Assembly: GCA_963840445.1 (NCBI GenBank)
Contig: CAWIZC010000033.1
Span: 51,024 to 115,023, forward strand
Direction of reading: 5' to 3'
Source of the DNA: AWTP1-13 sp963840445
GTDB lineage: Bacteria; Pseudomonadota; Alphaproteobacteria; Rhizobiales; Hyphomicrobiaceae
DNA length: 64,000 nt
The position numbers were made by a program, and so were the translations under genes. Shown here one piece after another: positions 10,278 to 19,411 of this stretch. The first letter of the stretch is position 1. Every line of letters begins with the position of its first letter. The notes under the pieces are model-generated. The model made no database searches. It saw only the letters and a list, made by a program, of their open reading frames with translations, and had not been told where the DNA came from.

Positions 10278-11313
10278 GTGCCGCAACAATTCGCTTCCGA
10301 CAACAACGCCGGCATGTGCCCCGAGGTGTTGGAGGCGCTTGTGCGCGTCAACGCCGAGGGCCATGCGCCGGGCTACGGCGACGATCGCTGGACGGAGCAG
10401 GCCTCGGTCCGCATGCGCGAGGTGTTCGAGACGGATTGCGCCGTGTTCTTCGTGTTCAACGGCACGGCGGCCAACGCGCTGGCCCTGGCCCAGCTCTGCA
10501 AACCTTATGACGCGGTCATTGCCCATGCGGTCAGCCACATCGAGGAGGACGAGGCCGGCGCAGCCGGCTTCTATTCCGGCGGCGCCAAGCTGGTGACGTC
10601 CGAAACGCCGCTCGGCAAGCTGACCCCGGAAGTCGTCGACACGTTGGCCGCCAAGGGGAGGGGCGTGCATCACGTCAAACCCCGCGTGCTGTCGCTGACG
10701 CAGGCGACCGAGCTCGGCACGGTCTATTCGCACGCAGAGCTGGCCGCGCTGGTCGGCGCGGCCCGCCGCCATGGCCTCAAGGTGCACATGGATGGCGCGC
10801 GCTTTGCCAATGCCATGGCCACGCTCGGCTGCTCCCCGGCGGAAGCGTCGTGGCGCGCGGGAGTGGACGTGCTGTGCTTCGGCGGCGTCAAGAACGGGCT
10901 GGCGGTCGGCGAGGCGGTGCTGTTCTTCGATCGGGCACTGGCCCAGGAGTTCGAGTGGCGGGTCAAGCAGGGCGGGCACCTCAACTCCAAGATGCGCCTG
11001 GTCACGGCACCATGGTTGGCGCTGCTGAAGGACGACCTTTGGCTCAGGAATGCGCGTCACGCCAATGCCATGGCGCAGCGGCTCGCTGACCGCCTGCGCG
11101 AGGTGGCGGGCGTGCGGCTGATGTTTCCGGTGCAAGCCAACGCAGTATTCGCCGAGATCCCCGTCAACGATGCAGGAGCAGCTGCGGGCCAAAGGCTGGC
11201 GGTTCTACACGTTCCTCGGCGAGACCGGCTGCCGCCTGATGTGCGCCTGGGATATGACGGCCGAGCGAGTGGACCAGTTTGCCGGTGATCTGAAGCGCGC
11301 CGCCGAGGCCTAG
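10278..11313 (+). CDS. Threonine aldolase / beta-eliminating lyase family, frameshifted near C-terminus
   Basis: Pyridoxal-phosphate enzyme that probably cleaves L-threonine or allo-threonine to glycine and acetaldehyde. Family features are FASDNNAGMCPEVLEAL at the N-terminus, FNGTAANALAL at the cofactor phosphate site, HMDGARFANAMA (Asp to the pyridine nitrogen) and the Schiff-base lysine in CFGGVKNGLAVGEA. Near 11165-11172 the frame changes by one extra base; MQEQLRAKGWRFYTFLGE onwards, ending at the TAG at 11311-11313, completes the C-terminal domain. Composite length is about 345 residues. The start is uncertain: GTG 10278 fits the family length best, TTG 10251 is the alternative. Confidence 0.85.
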
Positions 11314-11351
11314 AGCCTTTCCGGCTCACGCAAAAGCCAAAACCCACAGCC

Positions 11352-11406
11352 CTGAGCTCGTCGAAGGGCGCATGAGCCCGGCCATGCCGTGCTTCGACAA
11401 GCTCAG
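11352..11406. repeat. REP-like imperfect palindrome
   Basis: CTGAGCTCGTCGAAG (11352-11366) and CTTCGACAAGCTCAG (11392-11406) form a 15-base inverted repeat with one mismatch around a 25-base loop. The GAGC-T-GTCGAAG core is the kind of extragenic palindrome dispersed in many proteobacterial genomes. It sits between two convergent genes, where it may also stop transcription. Confidence 0.6.
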
Positions 11407-11471
11407 CACTGGGTAGGAGCTGCTGATCGCGCTTCGACGCGCGCATCGGAAGAAGCGTTGGGTTGGCCTAC

Positions 11472-12371
11472 CTAGGGCACTGCCTGTGCCGGCACGATCC
11501 TGCGCAACAGGCGCCCGTCGATGATCAGCAGCCCCGAGGCGATGATCAGCGCGCCGGCAATCTCGTTGGCCTTCAAGGCCTCGCCCAGGAAGGCTGCGCC
11601 AAGCGCCGTCGCCGTGACCGGAATGAGCAAGGTCACCAGCATGACATTCGAAGGGCCTGCCGTTGCGCTGATGCGGAAGAACACGATGAAGGCGAGCGCG
11701 GTCGACACCAGCGCCAGCGCGATGATCGAGGCCATGGCGGCCGGTCCCGGCAGCGGCTGCATCCAGAAGCGATCCACATACGCGGCAACCGGCAGCAGCA
11801 GAAGGGCGGAGCAGGACAGCTGTGCGGCCGACGAGACCAGCGGCGGCACTTCGCGCAGACGCCGCATCCCGTAGGCGGACAAGCCGTAGGACAGGGCGCC
11901 GCCGAGCACGGCAAGCATGCCGAGCAGGCTCGACACATTGGCCACGACCACCTCAGGACCCATGAGAACGGCGACCCCGACGATGCCGAGCACAACGCCA
12001 GCCATCTTGTGCAGCGTGAGCGGCTCCTGCGCCAGCACGCGCATGACGATGAGCGTGAATAGCGGCGTCGTGGCGTTGAGCACGGCCGCCAGTCCGCTGG
12101 CGATGCGCGTCTGCCCGAAGGCGATCAGCGAGAAGGGGATTACGTTGTTGATGACGGCCTGCACTGCGAACACGCGCCAGCCGGCAATCGTAGCGGGCAG
12201 GCGGTACCCGAGCAAAGGTACGAGCAGCAGCAGCGCGAGCGCCGCTATGCTGACGCGCGCAAATACCAGGGTGAGCGGCGGCACCTCGGCAACGGCGACG
12301 CCGATGAAGAAGAATGCGCCGCCCCAAAGGACGGACAAGAAAACGAGCAGGAGCCAGTCGAAACCGCGCAT
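11472..12371 (-). CDS. DMT-family (EamA) transporter
   Basis: Second drug/metabolite-type carrier, 299 residues with ten predicted helices. It starts cleanly at ATG 12371 (MRGFDWLLLVFLSVLWGGAFFF), and the second half closes with FLGEALKANEIAGALIIASGLLIIDGRLL, nearly the same closing pattern as the transporter at 9170-10093. The two are therefore likely paralogues that flank the threonine-aldolase-like gene. It points towards that gene and is separated from it by the REP-like palindrome. The substrate is unknown; several relatives export amino acids such as threonine or cysteine. Confidence 0.9.
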   Translation of the reverse strand: MRGFDWLLLVFLSVLWGGAFFFIGVAVAEVPPLTLVFARVSIAALALLLLVPLLGYRLPATIAGWRVFAVQAVINNVIPFSLIAFGQTRIASGLAAVLNATTPLFTLIVMRVLAQEPLTLHKMAGVVLGIVGVAVLMGPEVVVANVSSLLGMLAVLGGALSYGLSAYGMRRLREVPPLVSSAAQLSCSALLLLPVAAYVDRFWMQPLPGPAAMASIIALALVSTALAFIVFFRISATAGPSNVMLVTLLIPVTATALGAAFLGEALKANEIAGALIIASGLLIIDGRLLRRIVPAQAVP

Positions 12372-12522
12372 GTAACCCGAGCCTCTCTTGCTGTCAGCAG
12401 AGCCTGCTAAGCGCTAGGGAATGCCTCGTCGACCCGTTTCCTGCGATCGACTATGCCCATCCCAGCCCGGGCGAAATCGAATGTTCGTTATGACCAGGTT
12501 CATCGCCTGTTATGCAGGCGGA

Positions 12523-13278
12523 TCACAAACCCGCGGACATGCCGCCGTCGACGGCGAGCACTGCACCCGTGATATAGGAGGCATCGTCACTGGCCAGGAA
12601 CAGAACGGCCTTGGCCATATCCTCCGCCGTGCCGAAGCGCTTCAGCAGCGTGCGGTCGAGCAGAGCCTTGTGAATGCCCGGGTTGCTGAGCGCCCGCTTG
12701 GTGAGCGCAGTCTCGACGAAACCCGGCGCCAGCGCGTTGACGCGGATGTTGAAAGGCGCGTACTCGACCGCCAGCCCTTTGCTGAGCGCCACCACGGCGC
12801 CCTTGGTGGCGGAGTAGGCGGTCAGCTGCCGCAGCCCGCGATGCGCCATGATGGAGGCGACGTTAATCAACGAGCCGCGGCCCGAAGCCTTCAGCAGGCC
12901 GAAGCCATCCCGCGCCACGCGCACCACGCCGTCGAGATTGACCTCGCGGATCTTGACCCAGTCGGCATCGCTCAGGTGGCGGAAGTCGCTGCGCACGTTG
13001 AGGCCGGCGTTGTTGACCAGCACGTCGAGGCGGCCGTGGCCCTTCTCCACCTCGCGGATCATGGCCGCCACGTCCTGGCCGCGCGATACGTCGACTGCGA
13101 GAGCGCGCGCGGAGGCGCCGGATTTGACGAGCTGGCCCGCCACCGTCTCGGCGGCAGCGCCGTCGACGTCCGTCACGTAGACGTGAGCGCCTTCGGCAGC
13201 CAGGGTCTCGGCAATCGCGCGGCCGATGCCGGCGCCCGATCCGGTCACCAGGGCAATGCGGCCCTCAAGACGTTTCAT
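12523..13278 (-). CDS. SDR family oxidoreductase
   Basis: Classical short-chain dehydrogenase/reductase of 251 residues. It has the cofactor motif TGSGAGIG, the NNAG motif in VLVNNAGLNV, the catalytic serine in INVASIMAHRG, YSATK with catalytic Tyr and Lys, and RVNALAPGFVETAL after it. The 14-base overlap with the 3' end of the glutathione reductase gene (ATG inside the upstream gene) indicates translational coupling. The fold does not reveal the substrate; 3-oxoacyl-ACP reductase-like and sugar-alcohol dehydrogenases share this pattern. Ends MSAGL*, a common end for the family. Confidence 0.9.
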   Translation of the reverse strand: MKRLEGRIALVTGSGAGIGRAIAETLAAEGAHVYVTDVDGAAAETVAGQLVKSGASARALAVDVSRGQDVAAMIREVEKGHGRLDVLVNNAGLNVRSDFRHLSDADWVKIREVNLDGVVRVARDGFGLLKASGRGSLINVASIMAHRGLRQLTAYSATKGAVVALSKGLAVEYAPFNIRVNALAPGFVETALTKRALSNPGIHKALLDRTLLKRFGTAEDMAKAVLFLASDDASYITGAVLAVDGGMSAGL

Positions 13279-14695
13279 CGTAGCCTCGCTTGGGCGTCGG
13301 CTCGGTAGCAGGCTTGGGCGCGGCGGACTTGACGGGCGGCTGCCATTTTTCGCGCATGGTCACCAGCTCTTCGGCGGCGCTCGGGTGCAGGGCCATGGTG
13401 CTGTCGAAGTCGGCCTTGGTGGCCTTCATGCGCATGGCAATAGCCGCCATCTGCACGATCTCGGCCGCGTCTGGCCCGAGTACGTGGCAGCCAACGATGC
13501 GATCGGTGTCGGCGTCGACGACGAGCTTCATCAGGGTCCGCTCGTCGCGGCCGGATACGGTGTTCTTAAGCGGACGGAAGCTGGCCTTGTAGATATCGAC
13601 CTTGGTGCAGCGCTCGCGCGCGGTGTGCTCGGGGAGGCCGACCGTGCCGACCTCGGGTGTGGCGAAGACGGCGGTGGGGATCAGCTCGTGGTCGACCTTT
13701 ACCGGCTTCTTGCCGTACAGAGTGTCGGCGAACGCGTGGCCTTCGCGGATGGCGACAGGGGTGAGGTTGACGCGGTCGGTCACGTCGCCGACCGCGTAGA
13801 TGTTGTCGACCGAGGTGCGCGACTGCTCGTCGACTTGGATCTCGCCGAGCCCCCCCAGCTTTACGCCGGCGGCCTCCAAACCCAAGCCGGCAGTATTGGG
13901 CGTCCGCCCGGCGGCAAACATGATCTTGTCGGCCTGAAGCGTGCTGCCGTCCTGAAGCGTGATCGTGTGGCTCGACCAGCCCTTTTCGATGGAGGCGATG
14001 CGGGCGTTGCAGCGCACGTCGATGCCGCGCTTGAACAGCTCCTGGGTTAGGGCGTCGCGCAAGTCCTCGTCGAAGCCGCGCAGGATCTTCTCGCCGCGAT
14101 AGAGAAGCGTGGTCTCGGCGCCCAGGCCGTTGAAGATGCCGGCGAACTCAACGGCGATATAGCCGCCACCGACGATCACGATGGAAGACGGCAGCGCCTC
14201 GAGGTGGAACGCCTCGTTGGAGGTGATGGCATGGCCGGCGCCGGGCAGGTCCGGCATGACCGGGCGGCCGCCGGTGGCGATCAGGATGGTTGCAGCCGTG
14301 ACTTTGCGGTCACCAGGCTGGATGCGCACCGTGTTGCGGTCGATCAGTTCGGCGCGCGCCGAGAACAGCTGCACGCCCGAGCGCTCGAGGTTGGCCTTGT
14401 AGACGCCGGAGATGCGCTCGATCTCCTTGTCCTTGTTGGCGATCAGGGTCGGCCAGTCGAAGGACGGCTGGCGCAGGCTCCAGCCGAACCCTTCGGCGTC
14501 CTCGAACTCGTCGCGGAAGCGGCTGGCGTAGACCAGCAGCTTCTTGGGGATGCAGCCGCGTACGACGCAGGTGCCGCCGTAACGGTACTCTTCGGCGATT
14601 GCCACACTGGCGCCGTGGCCCGCTGCAATGCGGGCGGCGCGCACACCGCCGGAGCCGGCGCCGATCACAAACAGGTCGAAGTCGAATTGGCTCAT
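13265..14695 (-). CDS. gor: Glutathione-disulfide reductase
   Basis: Cytosolic FAD flavoenzyme that reduces glutathione disulfide with NADPH; 476 residues from ATG 14695. FAD motif GAGSGG (12-17), redox-active Cys43 and Cys48 in GGTCVVRGCIPKK, NADPH-binding VGGGYIAVEFAG, second FAD contact YAVGDVTDRVNLTP, and the catalytic His/Glu pair in LHPSAAEELVTM. The CVVRGC spacing with Arg is the form seen in alphaproteobacterial and plant-type enzymes. The 5' neighbours DUF2059 and rpiA on the same strand reproduce an arrangement familiar from Hyphomicrobiales. The 3' end overlaps the SDR gene. Confidence 0.95.
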   Translation of the reverse strand: MSQFDFDLFVIGAGSGGVRAARIAAGHGASVAIAEEYRYGGTCVVRGCIPKKLLVYASRFRDEFEDAEGFGWSLRQPSFDWPTLIANKDKEIERISGVYKANLERSGVQLFSARAELIDRNTVRIQPGDRKVTAATILIATGGRPVMPDLPGAGHAITSNEAFHLEALPSSIVIVGGGYIAVEFAGIFNGLGAETTLLYRGEKILRGFDEDLRDALTQELFKRGIDVRCNARIASIEKGWSSHTITLQDGSTLQADKIMFAAGRTPNTAGLGLEAAGVKLGGLGEIQVDEQSRTSVDNIYAVGDVTDRVNLTPVAIREGHAFADTLYGKKPVKVDHELIPTAVFATPEVGTVGLPEHTARERCTKVDIYKASFRPLKNTVSGRDERTLMKLVVDADTDRIVGCHVLGPDAAEIVQMAAIAMRMKATKADFDSTMALHPSAAEELVTMREKWQPPVKSAAPKPATEPTPKRGYDETS

Positions 14696-14773
14696 GGTCA
14701 CGTCATAGCCGCTTATGCCGCCTGGCAGCAACGGCTTAGGCGCGCGAGGTTAAATGATGCGTCGGCTTGCGAT

Positions 14774-15276
14774 CTACAAGTCGACGCCGCGCCGTTTGAG
14801 TTCGCGGCGCGCCTCCTCCTCAATCTCGCGGCCGATGCGCTGGCCCCAGCGTAGGCCGGCCATGATGGACTCCTGCATGATCTGCGGCTGCGCGTCGATC
14901 AGCTTGGCGCCGACAGGCGACCTGTAGAACTCGGCCACGGCCTGCATCTCGGCCGCTTCCAGCCGCCGCGCGTAGAGCCCGGCAATCTCATCGAGCAGCT
15001 CGCCGCGACGGCTCAGAAACCTCGACTGCATCTGCTCGAAAACATTGTCGATGATCGCGCGTCGTTCCGGAGCCACGTTGCGGAAGCTTTCCTTCAGGCG
15101 ATCAAGCAACAGTGGGATGACCTGCTCAAATTGCCGGTCGACGCGGGAGGCTTCCATCATCGCCTTGGCCGCCGCGAGCCGGGCGGGGTCGGGCGCCTGC
15201 GCCAGCGTTACAGCTGTGACGGCGGGCAATGCCAAGGCGACCAGCCAATAGCCAGTAAGCGCGCGCGAAGCTGCAT
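14774..15276 (-). CDS. DUF2059 protein, probably exported; signal peptide split by a frameshift
   Basis: Conserved alphaproteobacterial protein of unknown function. The DUF2059 core is clear: LLDRLKESFRNVAPERR, then LEAAEMQAVAEFYRSPVGAKLI and PQIMQESIMAG. In the main frame the only start is TTG 15235, with no ribosome site. Upstream, AAAGGAG is followed six bases later by ATG 15276, which encodes MQLRARLLA in another frame. Joining this to WLVALALPAVTAVTLAQA gives a textbook signal peptide. I therefore infer a one-base loss near 15245-15258 and the true start at 15276. Located between rpiA and gor, as in related genomes. Confidence 0.82.
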
Positions 15277-15310
15277 GCGATGCTCCTTTCTGCCGGGACA
15301 GGTGCCAAGC

Positions 15311-16027
15311 TCAGGTGTCGTCAGAATCGGCGTCGCGGTCCAGGACCACGACGCCGTCGGGTCCGGCAATGACGGCAGCGTCGGCAATACCGAGGAACAG
15401 CCCGCTCTCGACCACGCCCGGGACCAGCTTCAGTGCATCCTCCAGCGCCTCGGGGTCGGCAATCTGGCCGAACGCGCAATCCAGGATGAGGTTGCCGCTA
15501 TCGGTCTCGAACGGTCGGCCGTCAGGCGCGAGCCGCAGTTTGATGGTGCCCTCGCAACCGGCATCGGCGGCCAGCACCTCGACCATGTTGCGGGTGGCTG
15601 CCAAGCCGAAGCGGACCACCTCGACCGGCAGCGGGAACTGGCCGAGCGTGATAACCCGCTTGGATGCATCGCTGATGACAATCATGCGTTGCGAGGCGGT
15701 GGCGACGATCTTCTCGCGCAGCAGGGCGCCGCCACCGCCCTTTATCAGGCGCAACTGCCCGTCGATCTCGTCGGCGCCATCCACTGCAAGATCGAGGAAG
15801 GGCGTCTCGTCGAGCGTGGTCAGCGGAATGCCGAGCCGTTCGGCGTGCGCGTGCGTGGCTTGCGAGGTCGGCACGCATTTGACACGCAGGCCCGCCTTGA
15901 CGCGCTGTCCCACCAGGTCCACGAACCTGGCCGCTGTTGAGCCGGTGCCGAGGCCGAGCGTCATGCCGTCCTCAATGAACTCCAGCGCCCGCTCGGCGGC
16001 CTGCTGTTTCCAGGTGTCTGCGCTCAT
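15311..16027 (-). CDS. rpiA: Ribose-5-phosphate isomerase A
   Basis: Cytosolic isomerase interconverting ribose 5-phosphate and ribulose 5-phosphate in the pentose phosphate pathway. The 238-residue product has the phosphate-binding GLGTGSTAARFVD, the catalytic DGADEIDGQLRLIKGGGGAL (Asp, Asp and Lys) and LREKIVATAS. Length is standard. It is first in the apparent rpiA / DUF2059 / gor / SDR run on the minus strand; the gap to the DUF2059 ATG is 34 bases. Confidence 0.96.
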   Translation of the reverse strand: MSADTWKQQAAERALEFIEDGMTLGLGTGSTAARFVDLVGQRVKAGLRVKCVPTSQATHAHAERLGIPLTTLDETPFLDLAVDGADEIDGQLRLIKGGGGALLREKIVATASQRMIVISDASKRVITLGQFPLPVEVVRFGLAATRNMVEVLAADAGCEGTIKLRLAPDGRPFETDSGNLILDCAFGQIADPEALEDALKLVPGVVESGLFLGIADAAVIAGPDGVVVLDRDADSDDT

Positions 16028-16113
16028 GTGTGGCCTCGGTTTCCCTATCCCCGCCCTTCCGCAGGGAGAGCGGCAGACGCTTGCTCGGCACCAGTAACTG
16101 TCCCTGGCCCCAC

Positions 16114-16142
16114 CCCTCTCCTCGCAACAACGGGGAGAGGGC
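16114..16142. repeat. Palindromic intergenic repeat (CCCTCTCC...GGAGAGGG type)
   Basis: CCCTCTCCTCG, a short loop and CGGGGAGAGGG form a near-perfect hairpin between rpiA and the semialdehyde dehydrogenase gene. Repeats built on this core are frequent between genes in Hyphomicrobiales. A related fragment, CCCTTCCGCAGGGAGAGCGG, lies just upstream around 16050-16072. Confidence 0.55.
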
Positions 16143-16150
16143 AGGCACGA

Positions 16151-17590
16151 TCACAGGCCGCCCATCAGCAGGTATTTCATCTCCAGGAATTCCTCCACCC
16201 CATGCTGGGAGCCCTCGCGGCCGACGCCGGATTCTTTGACGCCGCCGAATGGAGCCACCTCGCTGGAGATGATGCCCTCGTTGATGCCGATGATGCCGCA
16301 TTCGAGCGCCTCGGCGATACGCCAGACTCGACCGATATCGCGCGCGTAGAAGTAGGCGGCGAGGCCGAACGGCGTGTCGTTGGCCATGCCGATCACCTCC
16401 TCCTCGGTCTTGAACCTGAACAGCGGCGCTACCGGGCCGAACGTCTCCTCGCGTGCGATCATCATCTTGGAAGTGACGTCGGCCAGGATGGTCGGCTCGT
16501 AGAAGTTGCCGCCGCGCTCATGCCGCTTGCCGCCCAGGATTACCCGCGCGCCCCCCTTGAGTGCGTCCGCTACGTGCTCCTCGACCTTCTCGATGGCCGC
16601 CTTGTTGATAAGCGGGCCGGTGGTGACACCCTCCTCGGTGCCGGGGCCGACCTTCATTTTCTTGACCTCGGCAGCCAGCTTCTCGGCGAAGGTGTCGTAC
16701 ACCTTGTCCTGCACATAGATGCGGTTGGCGCAAACGCAGGTCTGGCCGGCATTGCGGTACTTGGAGGCAATGGCGCCCTGCACGGCCTTGTCGAGGTCGG
16801 CGTCGTCGAACACGATGAAGGGGGCGTTGCCGCCGAGCTCGAGGCCCAGCTTCTTGATGGTCGGCGCACATTGCGCCATCAGGGTGCGGCCGATCTCTGT
16901 CGAGCCGGTGAAGGTGAGCATGCGCACGGTCGGGTTGGAGGTCAGCTCCTTGCCAATAACGCCGGCTTTGCCGGTGATGACGTTGAACACGCCCTTGGGA
17001 ATGCCAGCCTTCTCGGCCAATGCCGCCAGCGCCAGTGCCGTGAGTGGGGTCTCGGACGCAGGCTTCAGCACCATCGTGCAGCCCACGGCCAGCGCCGGGC
17101 CGGCCTTGCGCGTGATCATCGCCGCCGGGAAGTTCCAGGGGGTGATGGCTGCCACCACACCGACCGGCTGCTTGACGACGACGATGCGCGCATCCGACTT
17201 GAAGGTCGGGATGGTCTCGCCGTTGATGCGCTTGGCCTCCTCGGCGAAGAACTCGATGAAGCCGGCGGCATAGAGGATCTCGCCCTTGGCCTCGGCCAGC
17301 GGCTTGCCCTGCTCGTTGGTGAGCAGCAGGGCCAACTCGTTGGCATGCTCGATGATCAGGTCATACCAGCGCCGCACCAGCTCGGAGCGTTCCTTGGCCA
17401 GCAGCTTGGACCACTTCGGGAAGGCGCGGCTGGCTGCCGCGATGGCTTGGCGGGTTTCCGCCTCGCCGAACTCGGGGACGCGCGCCATGATTTCGCCGGT
17501 GGCTTTGTTGGTGACCGGCAGCTTGGGCTCGCCGACCCACTGGCCGTCCACGTAGCACTGGTTCTTGGCAAGGATGGTGGGCTTGTCCAT
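16151..17590 (-). CDS. gabD: NAD(P)-dependent succinate-semialdehyde dehydrogenase
   Basis: Aldehyde dehydrogenase superfamily enzyme, 479 residues, oxidising succinate semialdehyde to succinate in the GABA shunt. Visible are the cofactor region ITPWNFPAAMITRK, GSTEIGRTLM, the general base Glu in LELGGNAPFIVFDDADLD, and the catalytic Cys in GQTCVCANRIYV with the neighbouring second Cys typical of GabD. FGPVAPLFRF and the C-terminal HGVEEFLEMKYLLMGGL also match. ATG 17590 follows GGAGCT and gives MDKPTILAKNQCYVDGQW; the extra 24 residues of the longer frame are not family-like. No gabT is next to it. Confidence 0.92.
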   Translation of the reverse strand: MDKPTILAKNQCYVDGQWVGEPKLPVTNKATGEIMARVPEFGEAETRQAIAAASRAFPKWSKLLAKERSELVRRWYDLIIEHANELALLLTNEQGKPLAEAKGEILYAAGFIEFFAEEAKRINGETIPTFKSDARIVVVKQPVGVVAAITPWNFPAAMITRKAGPALAVGCTMVLKPASETPLTALALAALAEKAGIPKGVFNVITGKAGVIGKELTSNPTVRMLTFTGSTEIGRTLMAQCAPTIKKLGLELGGNAPFIVFDDADLDKAVQGAIASKYRNAGQTCVCANRIYVQDKVYDTFAEKLAAEVKKMKVGPGTEEGVTTGPLINKAAIEKVEEHVADALKGGARVILGGKRHERGGNFYEPTILADVTSKMMIAREETFGPVAPLFRFKTEEEVIGMANDTPFGLAAYFYARDIGRVWRIAEALECGIIGINEGIISSEVAPFGGVKESGVGREGSQHGVEEFLEMKYLLMGGL

Positions 17591-17738
17591 GAGCAGCTCC
17601 GCTTGGGTTGCGTGCCCCGTAATTGCTGCCACTTGTGTAGGCCCAGGCACAGGCTCAAGCAAGCCGCTGCCCGCAGCGGCGCCTTGCCGGATCAGCCTTT
17701 TCGGTGTGAGCAGGGGCGCGGGACAGCGCGCCCGACGG

Positions 17739-18356
17739 TCAATTCAGCGTGTAGCCCAGGCGAACGCCGGCGCTGATCAGGCCGCTGTTCTGGTCGCAGA
17801 GGTTGCCGTTAGACATGTGCGTGACGGTGCCGTACACGCGCCAGCGGTCGTTCACAGCGTAACCGATCGACAGCGACTCGCGAAAATTCAGCGCGCAGCC
17901 GAACGAGTAGGTGCTGGTGTCGCCGGTCGGTCCGTCATGCAGCGCGCCGCCAAACGACACCTCCAGCGACCATTTCGGCGCCAGCGGCACGTCCCACGTC
18001 AGGCCCGCATAGACCTGATTGGTGTCGCCGCTCAAGTTGATGGAGGAGCCGATGTGGAAGCGGGGCCTCAGGAGAATGTTGGCCAAGGAGCTGCGGTACA
18101 CGACGGTTGGCCGTTTGAACAGCAACTCGACATTGAAGTCGACGCCATGCTCGTCGCCGTTGGGCTCGATGTCGTGTGCCATCACCCCGAGGCGCAATTC
18201 GTCGAGGATGGAGCGCGACCAGATGTCGGAGGATTGGGCGTACGCGCTCGTCGCCGATATGCAGCCCAGCCAAAACAGCGCAGCCAGTTGCCGCGTGCCG
18301 AGCCGAATTGAGATGACGCCCCCATGGAATGCACTTTGGTACTCTACCAACGCCAC
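17739..18356 (-). CDS. Acyloxyacyl hydrolase / PagL-like lipid A 3-O-deacylase
   Basis: Outer-membrane beta-barrel enzyme of the PagL family, which removes an ester-linked acyl chain from lipid A. The barrel begins after a signal peptide (LAALFWLGCISATSAYAQ) with DELRLGVMAHDI, and continues FNVELLFKRP, INLSGDTNQVYAGLTW and FGGALHDGPTG. The catalytic pattern His-x-Ser-Asn is present in TVTHMSNGNL near the end, and the protein closes with GVRLGYTLN, a terminal strand. No good ATG precedes the signal peptide; GTG 18356 is my tentative start, and the open frame runs on to 18467. It would change the endotoxin of an organism that also exports a polysaccharide (genes at 1-3.6 kb). Confidence 0.82.
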   Translation of the reverse strand: MALVEYQSAFHGGVISIRLGTRQLAALFWLGCISATSAYAQSSDIWSRSILDELRLGVMAHDIEPNGDEHGVDFNVELLFKRPTVVYRSSLANILLRPRFHIGSSINLSGDTNQVYAGLTWDVPLAPKWSLEVSFGGALHDGPTGDTSTYSFGCALNFRESLSIGYAVNDRWRVYGTVTHMSNGNLCDQNSGLISAGVRLGYTLN

Positions 18357-18625
18357 GACTACGAAATTGCGGGAGTGAAGCCTCTTCTCCTGCCGTGCCG
18401 CAGTGGTAGCATCGCCCGACTTGCAAAGAACAGGAGATGTCAGTTTGTGACACGTCGTTCGGCGCATTCCGTTGCTCCATCGCCACTGACGGAGAGGGTG
18501 GACAGAAATTCGACTGCGTGCCTGCTTAAGTTTGAGGCATGAAGTCGCTGGTGCGCCGGGTTAGATGACACATCCGTGAAATGCGCATAGGTTGCCGCGC
18601 CTCTCGTCCCAGAACCCAATCGGTC

Positions 18626-19312
18626 ATGCCAATCGATCTCTCCGACACCACCATCGTGTTCGACCTCGACGGCACGCTCGTCGACACGGCGCCCGATCTC
18701 GCCGCGGCGGCCAACTACGTGTTCGATCGGATCGGCCTGGCTCCGGTCTCGCCGGCTGAACTGCACCCGTTCATCAGCCGCGGCTCGCGCGCCATGATCG
18801 AGGCAGGACTGCGCCTGCACGGCGTTGCCAAATCCGAAGCGGAGGTGACGAAGCTGCACGAGCTGTTCCTGCCCTACTACGAAGCCAATATCGCCGTCTT
18901 CAGCCGGCCGTTCGAAGGGGCGTCCGACGTGCTCGACACGCTGCGACAGGCGGGTGCGCGCGTTGCGGTGTGCACCAACAAGCTCGAGGCCCTGTCCAAG
19001 TCGCTGCTGCACCAGCTCCAGCTCGACGACAAGCTGGCTGCCGTCGCTGGCCGCGACACCTTCGCCGTCTATAAGCCCGATCCCGGCCATTTGACGGGCA
19101 CCATCGCTCTGGCCGGCGGCACCGCACAGCGCGCGGTGATGGTCGGCGATAGTGAGGTCGACGTTGCCACAGCCATCGCCGCGGCAGTTCCGTGCATCGG
19201 CGTCAGCTTCGGCTACACACCGCGGCCGATGCGGGAACTCGGCGCGGATGTTGTGATTGATCACTACCGCGACTTCCTGCCGGCGCTGCGCACCGTGCTC
19301 GGTCGGCGCTGA
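18626..19312 (+). CDS. gph: Phosphoglycolate phosphatase (HAD superfamily)
   Basis: Cytosolic HAD phosphatase, 228 residues, hydrolysing 2-phosphoglycolate formed by DNA repair or Rubisco oxygenation. Motif I FDLDGTLVDTAPDL supplies the nucleophile and acid Asp, motif II Thr lies in AVCTNKLEAL, motif III Lys in YKPDPGHL, and motif IV in VMVGDSEVDVATA. I start at ATG 18626 (MPIDLSDTTIVFDLDGT), which is the family length. The position next to the gor/rpiA group, but on the opposite strand, is usual in this order. Confidence 0.92.
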   Translation: MPIDLSDTTIVFDLDGTLVDTAPDLAAAANYVFDRIGLAPVSPAELHPFISRGSRAMIEAGLRLHGVAKSEAEVTKLHELFLPYYEANIAVFSRPFEGASDVLDTLRQAGARVAVCTNKLEALSKSLLHQLQLDDKLAAVAGRDTFAVYKPDPGHLTGTIALAGGTAQRAVMVGDSEVDVATAIAAAVPCIGVSFGYTPRPMRELGADVVIDHYRDFLPALRTVLGRR

Positions 19313-19411
19313 GCTGGCGCACGGCTTTGCTGGCCGTCTCATCTGGCAATTTGCGGGCGGGCCGTGCACTGTGCGCGGCGAACCTGGAGCCCTGGAGACA
19401 TACCCACTGTC

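Noticed and set aside
16028..17776. 582-codon plus-strand frame over the semialdehyde dehydrogenase
   Set aside because: Antisense of a clear GabD; no family motif.
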